Below, one piece after another: positions 16,123-24,224 of a stretch of DNA of 35,904 bases. The notes beneath the pieces are model-generated. The model was not told the DNA's origin. It searched no databases and saw only the letters and a program-made list of their open reading frames with translations. A program made the position numbers and the translations under genes. The DNA is from Clostridiales bacterium (GTDB lineage Bacteria; Bacillota; Clostridia; Lachnospirales; Lachnospiraceae): NCBI GenBank assembly GCA_019423835.1, contig JAHZAR010000008.1, positions 13,872 to 49,775 of the forward strand, in the 5' to 3' direction. Each line of letters starts with the position of its first letter. Positions within the stretch are counted from its first letter, which is position 1.

Positions 16123-16773
16123 TCAGCTGTAATAATTCAGTCTTTTTTCCGCGTGCTCCATCACAACAGCTACCAAAAGATTAAATACATAGTAAAACAG
16201 TCCCGCCGCCACAAAGGGAACCATGCTGACCTGGGAGGAGGCCAGAGCCTTGGCCACTGTGAACATTTCCATCACGCTGATGGTGAATGCCAGGGAGGTG
16301 TCCTTCACGAGGGTGATCACCTCATTTGTGATGGAAGGCAGAATCCGCTTGATCACCTGCGGAAAGATGATTCGGAAAAAGGTCTGCGTCCTGCTGTAGC
16401 CCAGCATCTTCGCAGCCTCATACTGCCCGGCCGGCATGGACTGGATGCCGCTACGGTAAATTTCCGCAAAATAGGCCGCATAGTTGATCACAAATCCGAT
16501 AAAGGCCGCCCACAGCCGGTAATCGTTTCCCACCCGGATTCCCAGCAGGTAATAGGGGCCGAAATAGACCACCATGAGCTGAAGCATCAGGGGCGTTCCC
16601 CTCATAATGGATATGTAAAACTTAACAATCGTCCTTATGACGGGATTCTTTGCCATTCTTCCGAATGAGATGAGAAGCCCGAGAGGAAGGGAAAAGATGA
16701 GCGTCACTGCAAAGATCTCAATGCTGGTTCCCATTCCTCCTGCAAGCTGTTTTAAAATCTGAACTAAATCCAT
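16123..16773 (-). CDS. Polar amino-acid ABC transporter, permease
   Basis: This 216-aa inner-membrane permease of the His/Glu/Gln type has about five hydrophobic segments. It carries the MRGTPLMLQLMVVYFGPYYLLG region and the EAA loop EIYRSGIQSMPAGQYEAAKMLGYS that contacts the ATPase (key residues EAAKMLG). It should work as a homodimer, as no second permease is encoded. It lies 43 bases downstream of the binding-protein gene and 80 upstream of the ATPase. Confidence 0.95.
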   Translation of the reverse strand: MDLVQILKQLAGGMGTSIEIFAVTLIFSLPLGLLISFGRMAKNPVIRTIVKFYISIMRGTPLMLQLMVVYFGPYYLLGIRVGNDYRLWAAFIGFVINYAAYFAEIYRSGIQSMPAGQYEAAKMLGYSRTQTFFRIIFPQVIKRILPSITNEVITLVKDTSLAFTISVMEMFTVAKALASSQVSMVPFVAAGLFYYVFNLLVAVVMEHAEKRLNYYS

Positions 16774-16816
16774 GGCTGTTTCGTCCCCTGTTCTGTGTTA
16801 TCCTGCTGCGGCACGC

Positions 16817-17728
16817 TTATTTGCCGATCGTTGTAATATCCTCTCCAAACCACTTCTCGGAGATTTCTTTCATGGTTCCGTCTGACGCCATCTCCTCGAG
16901 AACTGTCTGAACCTGATCTCTCAGAGCCTCATTTCCCTTCTTAAAGCCGATGGCATACTCCTCAGATGCCAGCGTGTCGTCAAGAATCTAAAATCCGCCG
17001 TCCCGCTGCTGAAGCTGGTAGCCCGCCACAATCACATCCATGGCAATGGCGTCCACGCTTCCCATCTCCAGATCCATAAATGCCGTATTGTAATCCGGTG
17101 TTGTCTGAAGGGCTGAAAAGCTCTCTGTCAGCTCCGGCATCTCTTTCAGTGCGGCTTCTGCGGAGGAATCAGCCTGAACCTCCACAATCTTTCCGGCCAG
17201 ATCGGCGGTGGACTCGATTCCTGAATCCTCCAGAACGACCACCACCTGACTGTTTTCCATATACGGCTCAGACCAGGTGTACTCATCCTCCCTGCCCGTC
17301 ATGGTGAAGCCATTCCAGATACAGTCGATGTTTCCGGATTCCAGTTCCATGTTTTTTGCATCCCATGCGATTGGCTGAGGAACAAAGGTAAGCCCGAGAC
17401 GGTCAGCAACCTCTGCTGCCAGCTCCAGGTCAAAGCCTGTGTACTCTCCGTCGTCCCCTACGAAGCCCATGGGCGGGAAATCCTGGTCAAAGCCAACGGT
17501 AAAGGTATCTCCCGCCGCCTTCGTCTCTCCTGCTGCGGCATTTTCTCCCGCATCTCCTGCTGTCTCACCGGAAGATTCTGCCTCCGCCTCTGCTCCTGAT
17601 GCCTCTGTCTGGCTTTCCGAGCTCTGCGCCGCTGTCTGCGGCTCCTCTGTCTTAGCCCCCGTGGAGCAGGCGGTCAGGGAAAATGCTAAGGCTGCTGCTG
17701 TCATCACACTGAATACTTTCTTTTTCAT
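16817..17728 (-). pseudogene. Amino-acid ABC transporter binding protein, interrupted by in-frame TAG
   Basis: This SBP_bac_3-family lipoprotein should deliver a polar amino acid to the permease. It starts at MKKKVFS, served by GAGGAGGAG 7 bases upstream; an apparent longer N-terminus has no such site. A signal peptide with lipobox LTAC-S is followed by a Ser/Glu/Ala linker and the ligand domain (FTVGFDQDFPPMGFVGDDGE). After codon 246 (QRDGGF) there is a TAG at 16988-16990. The same frame then resumes for 56 codons with ILDDTLASEEYAIGFKKGN and KEISEKWFGEDI to TAA, exactly the normal family C-terminus. Total length without the TAG would be 303 residues, which is normal. A recent nonsense mutation or sequencing error is the simplest reading. 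The truncated product lacks the last helices and is unlikely to fold properly. Confidence 0.85.
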
Positions 17729-17837
17729 AATCGTTCTCCTCCTCAATTCTGTGCTGTTCTGCCTGATTCTCATATAAAGCGCTTCCTCGCTCGAAAGCTG
17801 CCAGGCACGACTGTCGGTTCTTTTTTATCGTGCTATC

Positions 17838-17866
17838 ATAGTAGCATAGTAAAGTGTTTTTGTAAA
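17838..17866 (-). promoter_or_regulatory. Promoter of the amino-acid ABC transporter operon
   Basis: On the minus strand TTTACA (17866-17861), 17 bases, then TACTAT (17843-17838), with an extended TGC before the -10. The -10 is flanked by the inverted repeat TGCTA-N6-TAGCA (forward 17831-17846), which could be a regulator site. The leader of about 100 bases shows no T-box or known riboswitch. Confidence 0.7.
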
Positions 17867-17898
17867 GCAAAACTTTTTATTTTTTTCACACTGCCTCC

Positions 17899-17952
17899 GG
17901 AAAACGAAAAGCAGGCCTGCGCCCAAAGGGCGCCTCCCGCTTTTCGTTTTCC
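17899..17952 (-). terminator. Long hairpin terminator after the lipoprotein gene
   Basis: GGAAAACGAAAAGC (17899-17912) pairs perfectly with GCTTTTCGTTTTCC (17939-17952), with an inner GCGCCC-AAA-GGGCGC stem. It lies about 90 bases past the lipoprotein stop, ahead of the ABC transporter promoter. The T-rich right arm (TTTTCGTTTT on either strand) may serve termination in both directions. Confidence 0.8.
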
Positions 17953-18041
17953 TGTATCATGTATGCTATTTTCGCTGTTATCTGCGCCTTGCGTCCTCTC
18001 AGCAGGACTGTCTTTGAGCCCATGCACACAGACTGAGTCTC

Positions 18042-18674
18042 CTACTCGGCTGCCCCGTCTGATGCTCCCTGGGTCTCCTCTGCCTCATCTGTGCTCTCAG
18101 CGGATGCTGTCTCCTCTGCACTCTCCCCGCTTTCTGCTCTGTCCATGGCCTTTTGAATCTCATCAGTGCTGGGAAGTATAAATTCCGTTCCTGCCGGATA
18201 GCTTGCGCTGATCAGCCAGGTGGACTCATCATCCTGCGTGCTCTCAGGGGCAATGCCGAAGGAAAGCCCGTACCTTTTCCAGAGCCCGCCGTAGGACGTG
18301 TCACTCGATCTCTCGATAGAGAAGTCCTGTGTGGCAATCATATCGTTAAATCCCTTGATCAGGGTATCGGCATATTCAGCAATCTCTGAGGAGGGGAAGT
18401 CATCCTTCACCACCCAGACCAGCATAATCTCTTTTTTCTCTGGCTCAAGCAGGAAATGGAAGTCCACGCTGTAAGGGTATTCGTCCGTGTCCTCAAACAT
18501 ATCCTCTGCATCTGTGCTCGCCTGCTGCCAGTCAATCTCTACATCATCCTTCACGTCAAAGTCCGGCTCTCCCGCTACCGTCCCCTCTGTACTGTCAGGC
18601 TGGACAATGTTGCTCTTGGGAGCGCATCCGGACAGCGCAGCGGCGCAGGCTAATAAAACCAGAATTTTTTTCAT
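18042..18674 (-). CDS. Small predicted lipoprotein of unknown function
   Basis: This 210-aa protein starts MKKILVLLACAAALSGCAPKS, a lipoprotein signal peptide with lipobox LSGC, so it is attached to the outer face of the membrane. The mature part is acidic. Residues about 70-170 contain alternating hydrophobic strands (SVDFHFLLEPEKKEIMLVWVVKD and GTEFILPS) suggesting one compact alpha/beta domain. The last 40 residues are a Ser/Glu/Ala-rich tail. I do not recognise the family. AGGAGG lies 8-9 bases before the ATG, and it appears monocistronic. Confidence 0.8.
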   Translation of the reverse strand: MKKILVLLACAAALSGCAPKSNIVQPDSTEGTVAGEPDFDVKDDVEIDWQQASTDAEDMFEDTDEYPYSVDFHFLLEPEKKEIMLVWVVKDDFPSSEIAEYADTLIKGFNDMIATQDFSIERSSDTSYGGLWKRYGLSFGIAPESTQDDESTWLISASYPAGTEFILPSTDEIQKAMDRAESGESAEETASAESTDEAEETQGASDGAAE

Positions 18675-18703
18675 TGCGTATACCTCCTTATTTCGTAATA
18701 GGT

Positions 18704-18709
18704 ATTATA
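18704..18709 (-). promoter_or_regulatory. -10 box of the lipoprotein gene
   Basis: TATAAT on the minus strand about 30 bases before the lipoprotein ATG. The best -35 (TGTAAA, 16-base spacing) is weak and overlaps a small hairpin, CCCTGT-TTTT-ACAGGG (forward 18718-18733). That hairpin could also be a plus-strand terminator. Confidence 0.5.
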
Positions 18710-18800
18710 TAATATCCCCCCCTGTTTTTACAGGGATTTTTAAAAAATTCAAAAAATCTTCATATTTTCAGCGGTTTCTTAAAAAATCCTTTATATGCGG

Positions 18801-18824
18801 CAAAAGCCCCGGGCTCTGCCGGGA
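18801..18824 (-). terminator. Probable terminator of the glycan cluster
   Basis: On the minus strand CCCGG-CAGAGC-CCGGG, extended by a T-G pair, is followed by GCTTTTGCC, about 45 bases past the stop of the last cluster gene. The stem is short, so confidence is moderate. A T-rich run lies some 25 bases further on. Confidence 0.4.
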
Positions 18825-18869
18825 TGTGTTTCTCCGGACTGCCTGGGGCGCTGTTCTCCTCACTCTGTT

Positions 18870-19877
18870 CTATTCCTTCTCTTTTTTGGCCTGACAGCCG
18901 CACTCTCCGTATTCCTCCACGCAGTTCTTCCCGGCCGGCGTCATCCGTCCGCCCATATTCTGCGTCTCCTTGACGATATAGATCGGCCTGTCCTTCAGCT
19001 CTGTAAAGAGGATTGCGATGTACTCGCCGATGATTCCCACTATCATAAACAGCATGGCGAACATAAAGCAGAGCAGCACCACGATCGTCGCATAGCCGCT
19101 TGGCGCGCCGTGGACAACTCTCCCGTAGATGGTATAGATCATCACAAGCACGCCTAAAATTCCCACAATAATGCCTGAATAGATCCCGAGCTTCAGCGGA
19201 AGGTCAGAAAAACACAGGATCGTGTTGATAGAAAATTTGAACAGCTTTTTCAGGCTGTACTTGCTCTCTCCCGCCACTCTGGCCCTGGCCTCGTACTCGA
19301 TATTGGTGCGGTTAAATCCGATGTTCTGCACATACCCTCTCAGGAAACGAACCTTTTCCCTGTAGCTTAGCTTCAGTACCTGGGCCGCATTGGCTGTCAT
19401 GGCAAAAAAGTCGGACGCATTGGCCTCCAGCTTCACATCAGAGATGGTGTTGATCACCTTGTAGAAGCCGCCGGAGGTTATATTTTTAATGAGGCCGGCA
19501 GACTTGTTCTTCGTCCGCACCATATTGATGACCTCATATCCCTCCTCAAATTTTTCAATGATCTGTCTCACGCACTCCGGCGGATGCTGCAGATCCGCAT
19601 CCATGCAGACCAGAGCATCTCCGTCAAAATGGTCAATTCCGGCGATCATGGCAGCCTCATGGCCAAAGTTTCTGGAAAAATTTACGAGCTTTACCTTTTC
19701 GTCGCGGCCGGCCAGCTCCTTCAGTATGAAAAGAGAGCCGTCCGTGCTGCCGTCATTGACAAACAGCATCTCGTAATCCCAGGGAAGGGCATCAAACACT
19801 GGCTTTGACTCACTGTAAAACTGCCTCAGGGCAGATTCCTCATTATATACCGAAACAATAATCGAAATTTTCTTCAT
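18870..19877 (-). CDS. GtrB/DPM1-like family 2 glycosyltransferase
   Basis: This 335-aa membrane-bound enzyme probably transfers a sugar from a nucleotide donor to undecaprenyl phosphate at the cytosolic face. The GT-A domain starts SIIVSVYNEE, with NDGSTDGS (about 41-48) and the metal-binding MDADLQHPPE (Asp93 and Asp95). Two C-terminal transmembrane helices (about 229-251 and 262-287) are the GtrB/CsbB pattern. The cytosolic tail is Cys-rich (CVEEYGECGC). It is the last gene of the glycan cluster, 34 bases after licD. GGAGAG lies 8 bases before the ATG. Lipid-linked sugars made here would suit the GT-C-like membrane proteins upstream; that link is inference. Confidence 0.9.
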   Translation of the reverse strand: MKKISIIVSVYNEESALRQFYSESKPVFDALPWDYEMLFVNDGSTDGSLFILKELAGRDEKVKLVNFSRNFGHEAAMIAGIDHFDGDALVCMDADLQHPPECVRQIIEKFEEGYEVINMVRTKNKSAGLIKNITSGGFYKVINTISDVKLEANASDFFAMTANAAQVLKLSYREKVRFLRGYVQNIGFNRTNIEYEARARVAGESKYSLKKLFKFSINTILCFSDLPLKLGIYSGIIVGILGVLVMIYTIYGRVVHGAPSGYATIVVLLCFMFAMLFMIVGIIGEYIAILFTELKDRPIYIVKETQNMGGRMTPAGKNCVEEYGECGCQAKKEKE

Positions 19878-19911
19878 TTGCGTTCTCTCCTGTCAGACAT
19901 GCTGCCGCTCC

Positions 19912-20760
19912 CTAATCCAGAATCTCGATCTCAATGCTGGAATGGGCCGGAACCTGCTTTTCCTTCGGCGGCAGCTTCATGTAGTCGCCGTAAATCCAGG
20001 TCAGCACGTGATCGTATCCCTTGGGCGCCATGAGGACTGTATCCTCAAATTCCAGATCCACGGTTTTCTCGCACCAGTCTGCCTCCAGCGTCACATAGAG
20101 ATAGTCCGGCTGATAATTGCTGTAATACCGTTTGTCTGTCTTTTTCTTCCGATCCTTGGCCGCAAGCACTGTCTGAAGCTTCAGGAGAAACGGCATGGGA
20201 ATCAGTCTTCCCACTGTGGAGAGGACTCCCACTCTCACCTTGTCCGCCAGACTGTACTTGGAAAAGTCGATCTGATCCCTGTGTCCGATAGCCATGCCAT
20301 AGACCACCTTCTGAAGAAATTTGGCTGAAAATGCCCCGAATTTTCCCTCCGGCAGGCGATCCAGGACAAAGAGATCCACCCAGAGGTGGTTCAGCTTCCC
20401 CTCGTAGAAGCGCATCTGTGCATTGTCCTCATGGACGCGGCTGTTGTCGTAGAGAATCCTTGTGGTGAAGTCGTAGAACACCCGCCCTCCCCGTAGATCC
20501 CGGGGTCTCAGAAGCGTCATTCCTTCCGGGAGCTCCCGCTCTGCCACTTTCAGAAATTTCTCATAATTGGGGCGGGTGAACACCACATCCGCATCGTCGT
20601 CCCAGGGAATGAAGCCCTTATGGCGGACAGCTCCCAGGAGAGTCCCTGAATCCAGCATATACTGAATCCGATACTTCCGGCAGATACGGTCAATTTCTTT
20701 TAACAGCTTTAAATTTGCTTCGTGCACCCTCTTCAGGTCACCGTGTTCCCTCTCTTCCAT
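19912..20760 (-). CDS. LicD-family phosphotransferase/nucleotidyltransferase-like protein
   Basis: This 282-aa protein has the LicD core near its N-terminus: DSGTLLGAVRHKGFIPWDDD (residues 37-56), followed by DADVVFTR, with Asp54-Asp56 as the likely metal ligands. The family, typified by pneumococcal LicD, transfers phosphocholine or other phosphodiester-linked groups to cell-surface glycopolymers. No licA/licC choline genes are present in the window, so the transferred group may not be choline. The C-terminal half is variable. It lies between rfbH and the GtrB-like gene, consistent with modification of the cluster's polymer. Confidence 0.88.
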   Translation of the reverse strand: MEEREHGDLKRVHEANLKLLKEIDRICRKYRIQYMLDSGTLLGAVRHKGFIPWDDDADVVFTRPNYEKFLKVAERELPEGMTLLRPRDLRGGRVFYDFTTRILYDNSRVHEDNAQMRFYEGKLNHLWVDLFVLDRLPEGKFGAFSAKFLQKVVYGMAIGHRDQIDFSKYSLADKVRVGVLSTVGRLIPMPFLLKLQTVLAAKDRKKKTDKRYYSNYQPDYLYVTLEADWCEKTVDLEFEDTVLMAPKGYDHVLTWIYGDYMKLPPKEKQVPAHSSIEIEILD

Positions 20761-20838
20761 GAAATAGCTCCCTCCGGCTTCTTTGTTCGGCAGCTTCTGC
20801 CTGTTCTCTTCTGTTCTCTTTCTTCTTCAGGTCCTGGC

Positions 20839-22170
20839 CTAGAACATATCTAAGGCATCCCGGATCACGGATGCCATGTAATCGATCATCTCGTCAGTCA
20901 TTCCCGGATAAACGCCTACCCAGAAGGTATCTGCCATGATACGGTCCGTGTTTTCAAGAGTTCCGGCCACACGGTAGCCCTGGCCGCCTGCTCTCATCTC
21001 ATCAAAGCAGGGATGCTTGATCAGGTTCCCTGCAAAGAGCATCCTTGTCTGAACCCCTCTCTCCTCTATATACTGAACTACCTGGTTTCTGTCGATGCCC
21101 TCCCGGCAGGTGATGAGAAAACCGAACCAGCTCGGATCAGAATGGGGGCAGGCCTCCGGCAGAATCAGCTTCTCCTCTGTCCCCTTAAGTCCCTCTCTCA
21201 GGCGGGCGAAGTTATGCTTTCTCCTCTCCACGAAGGACGGGAATTTCTTGAGCTGGGCACAGCCCACAGCGGCCTGCAGATCCGTGGCCTTTAAATTGTA
21301 GCCAAAATGGGAATATACATATTTGTGGTCATATCCCAGGGGCAGCTCTCCGTACTGGCGGTCAAAACGGTGGCCGCAGAGATTGTCATGGCCGGACGGG
21401 CAGACGCAGTCCCGTCCCCAGTCCCGGAAGGAGCGGGCAATCTTGTTTAAGAGAGGGTTATCTGTGTAGACCGCGCCTCCCTCTCCCATGGTCATGTGGT
21501 GGGGCGGATAAAAACTGGATGTTCCAATATCTCCCACCGTTCCTGTAAACTTCATCGCTCCGTCTATCTCATAGCGGCTCCCCAGGGCATCACAGTTGTC
21601 CTCCACCAGCCACAGGCCATGACTGTCGCAGAACTGCTTCACTGCCCCAAGGTCAAAGGGATTTCCCAGAGTATGGGCGATCATCACCGCCCTGGTCTTT
21701 TCTGACAGGGCTCCCTCCAGTCTGGTCACATCGATATTGTACTGAGGGATGGTGACGTCCACAAACACGGGAACCGCCCCGTACTGGATCACCGGCGTCA
21801 CAGTTGTGGGGAAGCCTGCGGCCACGGTGATCACCTCATCCCCTCTTTTCACCCTGCGCTCTCCGAGCAGCGGGGAGGTCAGGGTCATAAAGGCCACCAG
21901 GTTCGCTGAGGAGCCGGAGTTTACCAGGGAACAGTATCTTACCCCCAGATATTTTGCCAGCTCCTCCTCAAACTCATCTGTATACCGTCCTGATGTCAGC
22001 CAGAATTCCAGTGCGCTGTCCACCAGATTGACCATCTCCTGCTCATCATATACGCGGGACGCGTAGGGAATCCTGTCCCCCGCCTGAAAAGGCGTCTTCC
22101 TGTTATGATACTCCCTGCAATAATCGGCAACCAGATCCAGAATCTGCCTGCGGGCTTCTTTCTCGTTCAT
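20839..22170 (-). CDS. rfbH: CDP-4-dehydro-6-deoxy-D-glucose 3-dehydrase (E1, RfbH)
   Basis: This 443-aa PMP- and [2Fe-2S]-dependent enzyme removes the C3 hydroxyl of CDP-4-keto-6-deoxyglucose in 3,6-dideoxyhexose synthesis. It belongs to the DegT aminotransferase fold, but the PLP-binding Lys is replaced by His (His224 in FYPPHHMTMGEGG), the E1 hallmark. Iron-sulfur Cys are visible as Cys193 (EDNCDALG) and Cys255-x-Cys257-x7-Cys265 (CVCPSGHDNLC). Spacing from the first to second Cys is 61 residues, against 57 in the Yersinia/Salmonella enzymes as I recall them, due to four extra residues near RYEIDGAMKF. The partner reductase (E3, DdhD/AscD) is not in this window. Confidence 0.96.
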   Translation of the reverse strand: MNEKEARRQILDLVADYCREYHNRKTPFQAGDRIPYASRVYDEQEMVNLVDSALEFWLTSGRYTDEFEEELAKYLGVRYCSLVNSGSSANLVAFMTLTSPLLGERRVKRGDEVITVAAGFPTTVTPVIQYGAVPVFVDVTIPQYNIDVTRLEGALSEKTRAVMIAHTLGNPFDLGAVKQFCDSHGLWLVEDNCDALGSRYEIDGAMKFTGTVGDIGTSSFYPPHHMTMGEGGAVYTDNPLLNKIARSFRDWGRDCVCPSGHDNLCGHRFDRQYGELPLGYDHKYVYSHFGYNLKATDLQAAVGCAQLKKFPSFVERRKHNFARLREGLKGTEEKLILPEACPHSDPSWFGFLITCREGIDRNQVVQYIEERGVQTRMLFAGNLIKHPCFDEMRAGGQGYRVAGTLENTDRIMADTFWVGVYPGMTDEMIDYMASVIRDALDMF

Positions 22171-22223
22171 ATTTTATCCTTTCTGCTCTTTTCTTTCACT
22201 GCAGCCCTATTCCTGCTGCCATT

Positions 22224-23312
22224 TTACTGCGGCATTCTGCCGTTTTCTTCCTGAACCTCAAAAAACTCCTCTATCTGCCGGTCGGTGATCTCCCGCACCG
22301 CTCCTCCCGAAAGCCAGATTTTCGACCATTCCACCGTCTTTTTCACTGCTTCCTCCACATGCATGCCAGGCTTCCAGCCAAAGGTCTTTTTCACCCTTGA
22401 GCAGTCCAGCTTCAGGAAATTCGCCTCATGGGGGCCGCCGTCGTAACGGTTGATCCATCTGAGGTTCTCCCCCCACAGACTGCAGAAGAGATCCGCAAGT
22501 TCTCCTGTCGTGAGGCAGTCTGCGTCGTCAGGCCCTACATTATAGTATCCTGCAAAGGAGGCATCCTCATACTGGGCTCTGGCCACGGTCAGATAGAGAA
22601 ACAGCGGATCCAGCACATGCTGGTACGGCCTGGTAGAATGGGGATTTCTCACCACTATATCCCCGCCCTTTTCTGCCGCCCTGACACAGTCCGGGATAAT
22701 CCTGTCGTTTGCGAAATCGCCGCCGCCGATGACATTTCCGGCCCGGCAGGCAGAGACAGCGGTAGAGCTTCCGGCAAAAAAGGATTTCACATAACTGTGT
22801 GTCACAAGCTCCGAACAGGACTTGCTGTTGGAATAGGGATCATAGCCGTCCAGACGGTCTGTTTCCCGGTAGCCGTACTCCCACTCCCTGTTCTCATAAA
22901 CCTTGTCTGTCGTCACATTCACCAGAGAGCGGACAGAGGAGGTGAGCCTTGCGCATTCCAGGAGATTGACCGTTCCCATCACATTCGTTTCATAGGTGTA
23001 AACGGGATCCCTGTAGGAGTCCCGGACAATAGGCTGAGCTGCCAGATGGAGCACGATCTCCGGCTGTGTCTCGTCGAATACCTGCTTCATATGTCTCAGG
23101 TCCCTCACATCCCCTATCACGCTGTCCATCCGTTTTGACAGCCCGAGCAGTTCAAAGAGGGACGGCTCTGTGGGGGGATTTAAGCTGTAGCCCGTCACCC
23201 TGGCTCCGGCCAGGAGAAGGATCTCGCTGAGCCATGCCCCCTTAAATCCTGTATGTCCCGTGATGAGAACCTTTTTTCCCCTGTAAAAATTTAAGACTTC
23301 CTTCTTATTCAT
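22224..23312 (-). CDS. rfbG: CDP-glucose 4,6-dehydratase
   Basis: This 362-aa SDR enzyme turns CDP-glucose into CDP-4-keto-6-deoxyglucose using bound NAD+. The NAD loop GHTGFKG is at residues 19-25 and the catalytic YSNSK follows YDP, with VTTDKVYEN as the usual Thr-containing strand. I chose the ATG of MNKKEVLNFYRGKK, which gives the standard N-terminus. The frame stays open for 68 codons further upstream into rfbF, but that stretch is low-complexity and charged. The ribosome site before the ATG (GAAAGAGAG) is weak and distant. It lies between rfbF and rfbH in pathway order. Confidence 0.93.
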   Translation of the reverse strand: MNKKEVLNFYRGKKVLITGHTGFKGAWLSEILLLAGARVTGYSLNPPTEPSLFELLGLSKRMDSVIGDVRDLRHMKQVFDETQPEIVLHLAAQPIVRDSYRDPVYTYETNVMGTVNLLECARLTSSVRSLVNVTTDKVYENREWEYGYRETDRLDGYDPYSNSKSCSELVTHSYVKSFFAGSSTAVSACRAGNVIGGGDFANDRIIPDCVRAAEKGGDIVVRNPHSTRPYQHVLDPLFLYLTVARAQYEDASFAGYYNVGPDDADCLTTGELADLFCSLWGENLRWINRYDGGPHEANFLKLDCSRVKKTFGWKPGMHVEEAVKKTVEWSKIWLSGGAVREITDRQIEEFFEVQEENGRMPQ

Positions 23313-23418
23313 CGGTCTTTTACGCTCTCTTTCTTCACTCTGATTTCCATCTGTGTGTGGCGGACCCTGATGATTTCCGATCGTTTCTGTTTTCCCATCG
23401 GTTTCTCTCCCCATCCCG

Positions 23419-24195
23419 TCAGTTTTCCCAGGTTTTCCACGGGGCATTGCCGCTCTGCCACATCTCCTCCAGATGCTTCTTATCCCTCTGGGTGTCCATG
23501 CAGTGCCAGAAGCCATTATGGCGGTAGACCATCAGCTGGTGATCCCTCGCCAGATTTTCCAGAGGTGCCTTCTCGAACACGGTGGAGTCGTCCTCAATAT
23601 AGTCGAATACCTTCGGCTCCATCACCATAAAGCCGCCGTTTACAATCTTTCCGTCGTCGTCGTTCTTTTCCCGGAAGGCCGTGATGGCCCCGCTCTCGTC
23701 CACCTCCAGGACTCCGAAGCGCTGCCCTACATTGACGCCTGTGATTGTGGCGATTTTTCCATGTTCTCTGTGGAACCGGAGAAGCTCATCCAGATCCACA
23801 TTGGAAACTCCGTCCCCGTAGGTCAGCATGAAGGTCTCATCCCCCACATAGTTTCTGATTCTCTTGATGCGGCCGCCTGTCATAGTGTGAAGCCCAGTGT
23901 CCACCAGCGTCACCTTCCCCGGTTCAGAGTAATTATTGTGAACCTCCATCCTGTTATTGGCCAGGTCAAAGGTCACATCTGAGGTGTGGAGGAAATAGTC
24001 CGCAAAGAATTCCTTTACCACATACTGCTTGTAGCCCAGGCAGATGACGAACTCATGAAACCCGTACCGGGAGTAATGCTTCATAATGTGCCACAGGATC
24101 GGCCGTTCCCCGATCTCCACCATGGGCTTTGGCTTTAAATGACTCTCCTCACTGATACGGGTCCCAAAGCCCCCTGCAAGTATTACAACCTTCAT
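23419..24195 (-). CDS. rfbF: Glucose-1-phosphate cytidylyltransferase
   Basis: This 258-aa enzyme makes CDP-glucose from CTP and glucose-1-phosphate, the entry step for CDP-3,6-dideoxyhexoses. The nucleotidyltransferase signature LAGGFGTRISEESHLKPKPM is at the start (GGFGTR then KPKPM), followed by YGDGVSNVDL for metal binding and NGGFMVME and FWHCMDTQRDKK further on. Length is normal. It is the first of three consecutive genes, rfbF-rfbG-rfbH, in reaction order. Confidence 0.96.
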   Translation of the reverse strand: MKVVILAGGFGTRISEESHLKPKPMVEIGERPILWHIMKHYSRYGFHEFVICLGYKQYVVKEFFADYFLHTSDVTFDLANNRMEVHNNYSEPGKVTLVDTGLHTMTGGRIKRIRNYVGDETFMLTYGDGVSNVDLDELLRFHREHGKIATITGVNVGQRFGVLEVDESGAITAFREKNDDDGKIVNGGFMVMEPKVFDYIEDDSTVFEKAPLENLARDHQLMVYRHNGFWHCMDTQRDKKHLEEMWQSGNAPWKTWEN

Positions 24196-24224
24196 TTCTT
24201 ACCTCCTCATCTTCCACCGCCGCT

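Noticed and set aside
16988..16990. TAG as a pyrrolysine codon or programmed readthrough
   Set aside because: Binding proteins of this family have no known need for pyrrolysine, and no pyl genes are in the window. A point mutation or error is simpler.
17729..17837. T-box or amino-acid riboswitch in the transporter leader
   Set aside because: The leader is only about 100 bases, has no T-box TGGN core or terminator/antiterminator pair, and no recognised riboswitch motif.
22428..23138. 236-codon plus-strand frame inside rfbG
   Set aside because: It is antisense to a well-supported dehydratase and shows no family features.
23313..23516. 68-codon N-terminal extension of rfbG overlapping rfbF
   Set aside because: It is low-complexity and charged, overlaps the rfbF coding end, and displaces the standard Rossmann N-terminus. 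The internal ATG gives the normal length.
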